Positions 33,914-33,983 of a DNA stretch of 33,983 nucleotides are shown one piece after another. The translations under genes and the position numbers were made by a program. The notes under the pieces were generated by a model. That model did no database searches. It had not been told where the DNA came from and was given only the letters and a program-made list of their open reading frames with translations. Position 1 is the stretch's first letter; each line of letters opens with the position of its first letter. The stretch spans positions 1 through 33,983 of the forward strand of contig NZ_KI518140.1 of the NCBI RefSeq assembly GCF_000479045.1, given 5' to 3'. The DNA comes from Cetobacterium somerae ATCC BAA-474 (GTDB lineage: Bacteria > Fusobacteriota > Fusobacteriia > Fusobacteriales > Fusobacteriaceae).

Positions 33914-33940
33914 AAAAAAAAACACTCTTATTAAGAGTGT
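33914..33940 (-). terminator. Terminator of the minus-strand tRNA gene
   Basis: Minus-strand stem ACACTCTT / AAGAGTGT with a 3-nt loop followed by eight T residues, 11 nt after the tRNA 3' end. Confidence 0.88.
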
Positions 33941-33951
33941 AAAGTTTCAAA

Positions 33952-33983
33952 TGGTGCCTAGAAAAGGATTCGAACCTTCGACC
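33952..33983 (-). tRNA. tRNA gene, 3' part only (anticodon outside the window)
   Basis: Read on the minus strand the edge sequence gives a T arm (GAAGG, TTCGAAT loop, CCTTT), the 3' acceptor strand TCTAGGC, discriminator A and an encoded CCA. The 5' acceptor should therefore read GCCTAGA. The anticodon lies beyond the window, so the amino acid cannot be assigned. Confidence 0.9.

Noticed and set aside
1..33983. Mobile elements, phage genes or CRISPR arrays
   Set aside because: No transposase, integrase, direct-repeat array or terminal inverted repeats seen; gene content is core throughout.

Overview
The window is 34 kb of AT-rich, densely packed bacterial chromosome. The gene mix suggests a Fusobacteriota member (Fusobacterium/Cetobacterium group; genus not resolvable from this sequence alone). 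A lipid A-type acyltransferase indicates an outer membrane. It sits among genes more typical of Gram-positive bacteria: GatCAB, HPr kinase/phosphorylase, SepF, RapZ, a YitT protein and a GrdX-like protein. No transposase, integrase, phage gene, CRISPR array or compositional island is visible. This is core chromosome, and the interest lies in unusual versions of core genes and in the regulatory DNA between them.

Layout. (1) 1-5750, plus strand: the end of an unidentified gene, then scpB, rluB, gatC, gatA, gatB and a secreted L,D-transpeptidase-like protein, closed by a strong hairpin. (2) 5780-13038, plus strand: an extended -10 promoter followed by an eight-gene run (acyltransferase, mtnN, folC, small membrane protein, double-length HPr kinase, YitT protein, nrnA, minimal sepF) ending in a bidirectional terminator. 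(3) 13083-13236, minus strand: a lone 5S rRNA gene with its own near-consensus promoter. (4) 13237-16237, minus: clpB behind a small Cys-rich protein, with a 7-9-7 inverted repeat in the promoter. (5) 16245-20757, minus: a nucleoside-type ABC importer (ATPase and two permeases, no binding protein) plus yqhQ. (6) 20764-25894, minus: rapZ, uvrC, a lipoprotein and a membrane-anchored PP2C phosphatase. (7) 25922-26420, minus: a GrdX-like gene divergent from carAB. (8) 26438-30990, plus: carAB behind a leader with a translated-looking, U-rich 60-codon ORF that runs straight through an intrinsic terminator. (9) 30997-33885, plus: a yybP-ykoY-type manganese riboswitch in front of a P2-type cation ATPase. 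(10) 33914-33983, minus: the 3' end of a tRNA gene with its terminator.

Functional themes are translation quality (GatCAB, RluB, 5S, tRNA), envelope and division (acyltransferase, L,D-transpeptidase, SepF), carbon-catabolite signalling (HprK, RapZ), nucleotide supply (carAB, nucleoside importer, NrnA, MtnN, FolC), stress (ClpB, UvrC) and metal homeostasis (riboswitch-ATPase).

The strongest candidates for something undescribed are: the carAB leader, which has the layout of the enterobacterial pyrBI attenuator; the HPr kinase with a degenerate first copy fused to an intact second copy; the independently promoted orphan 5S rRNA gene; and a SepF reduced to its core domain with no membrane-targeting helix.
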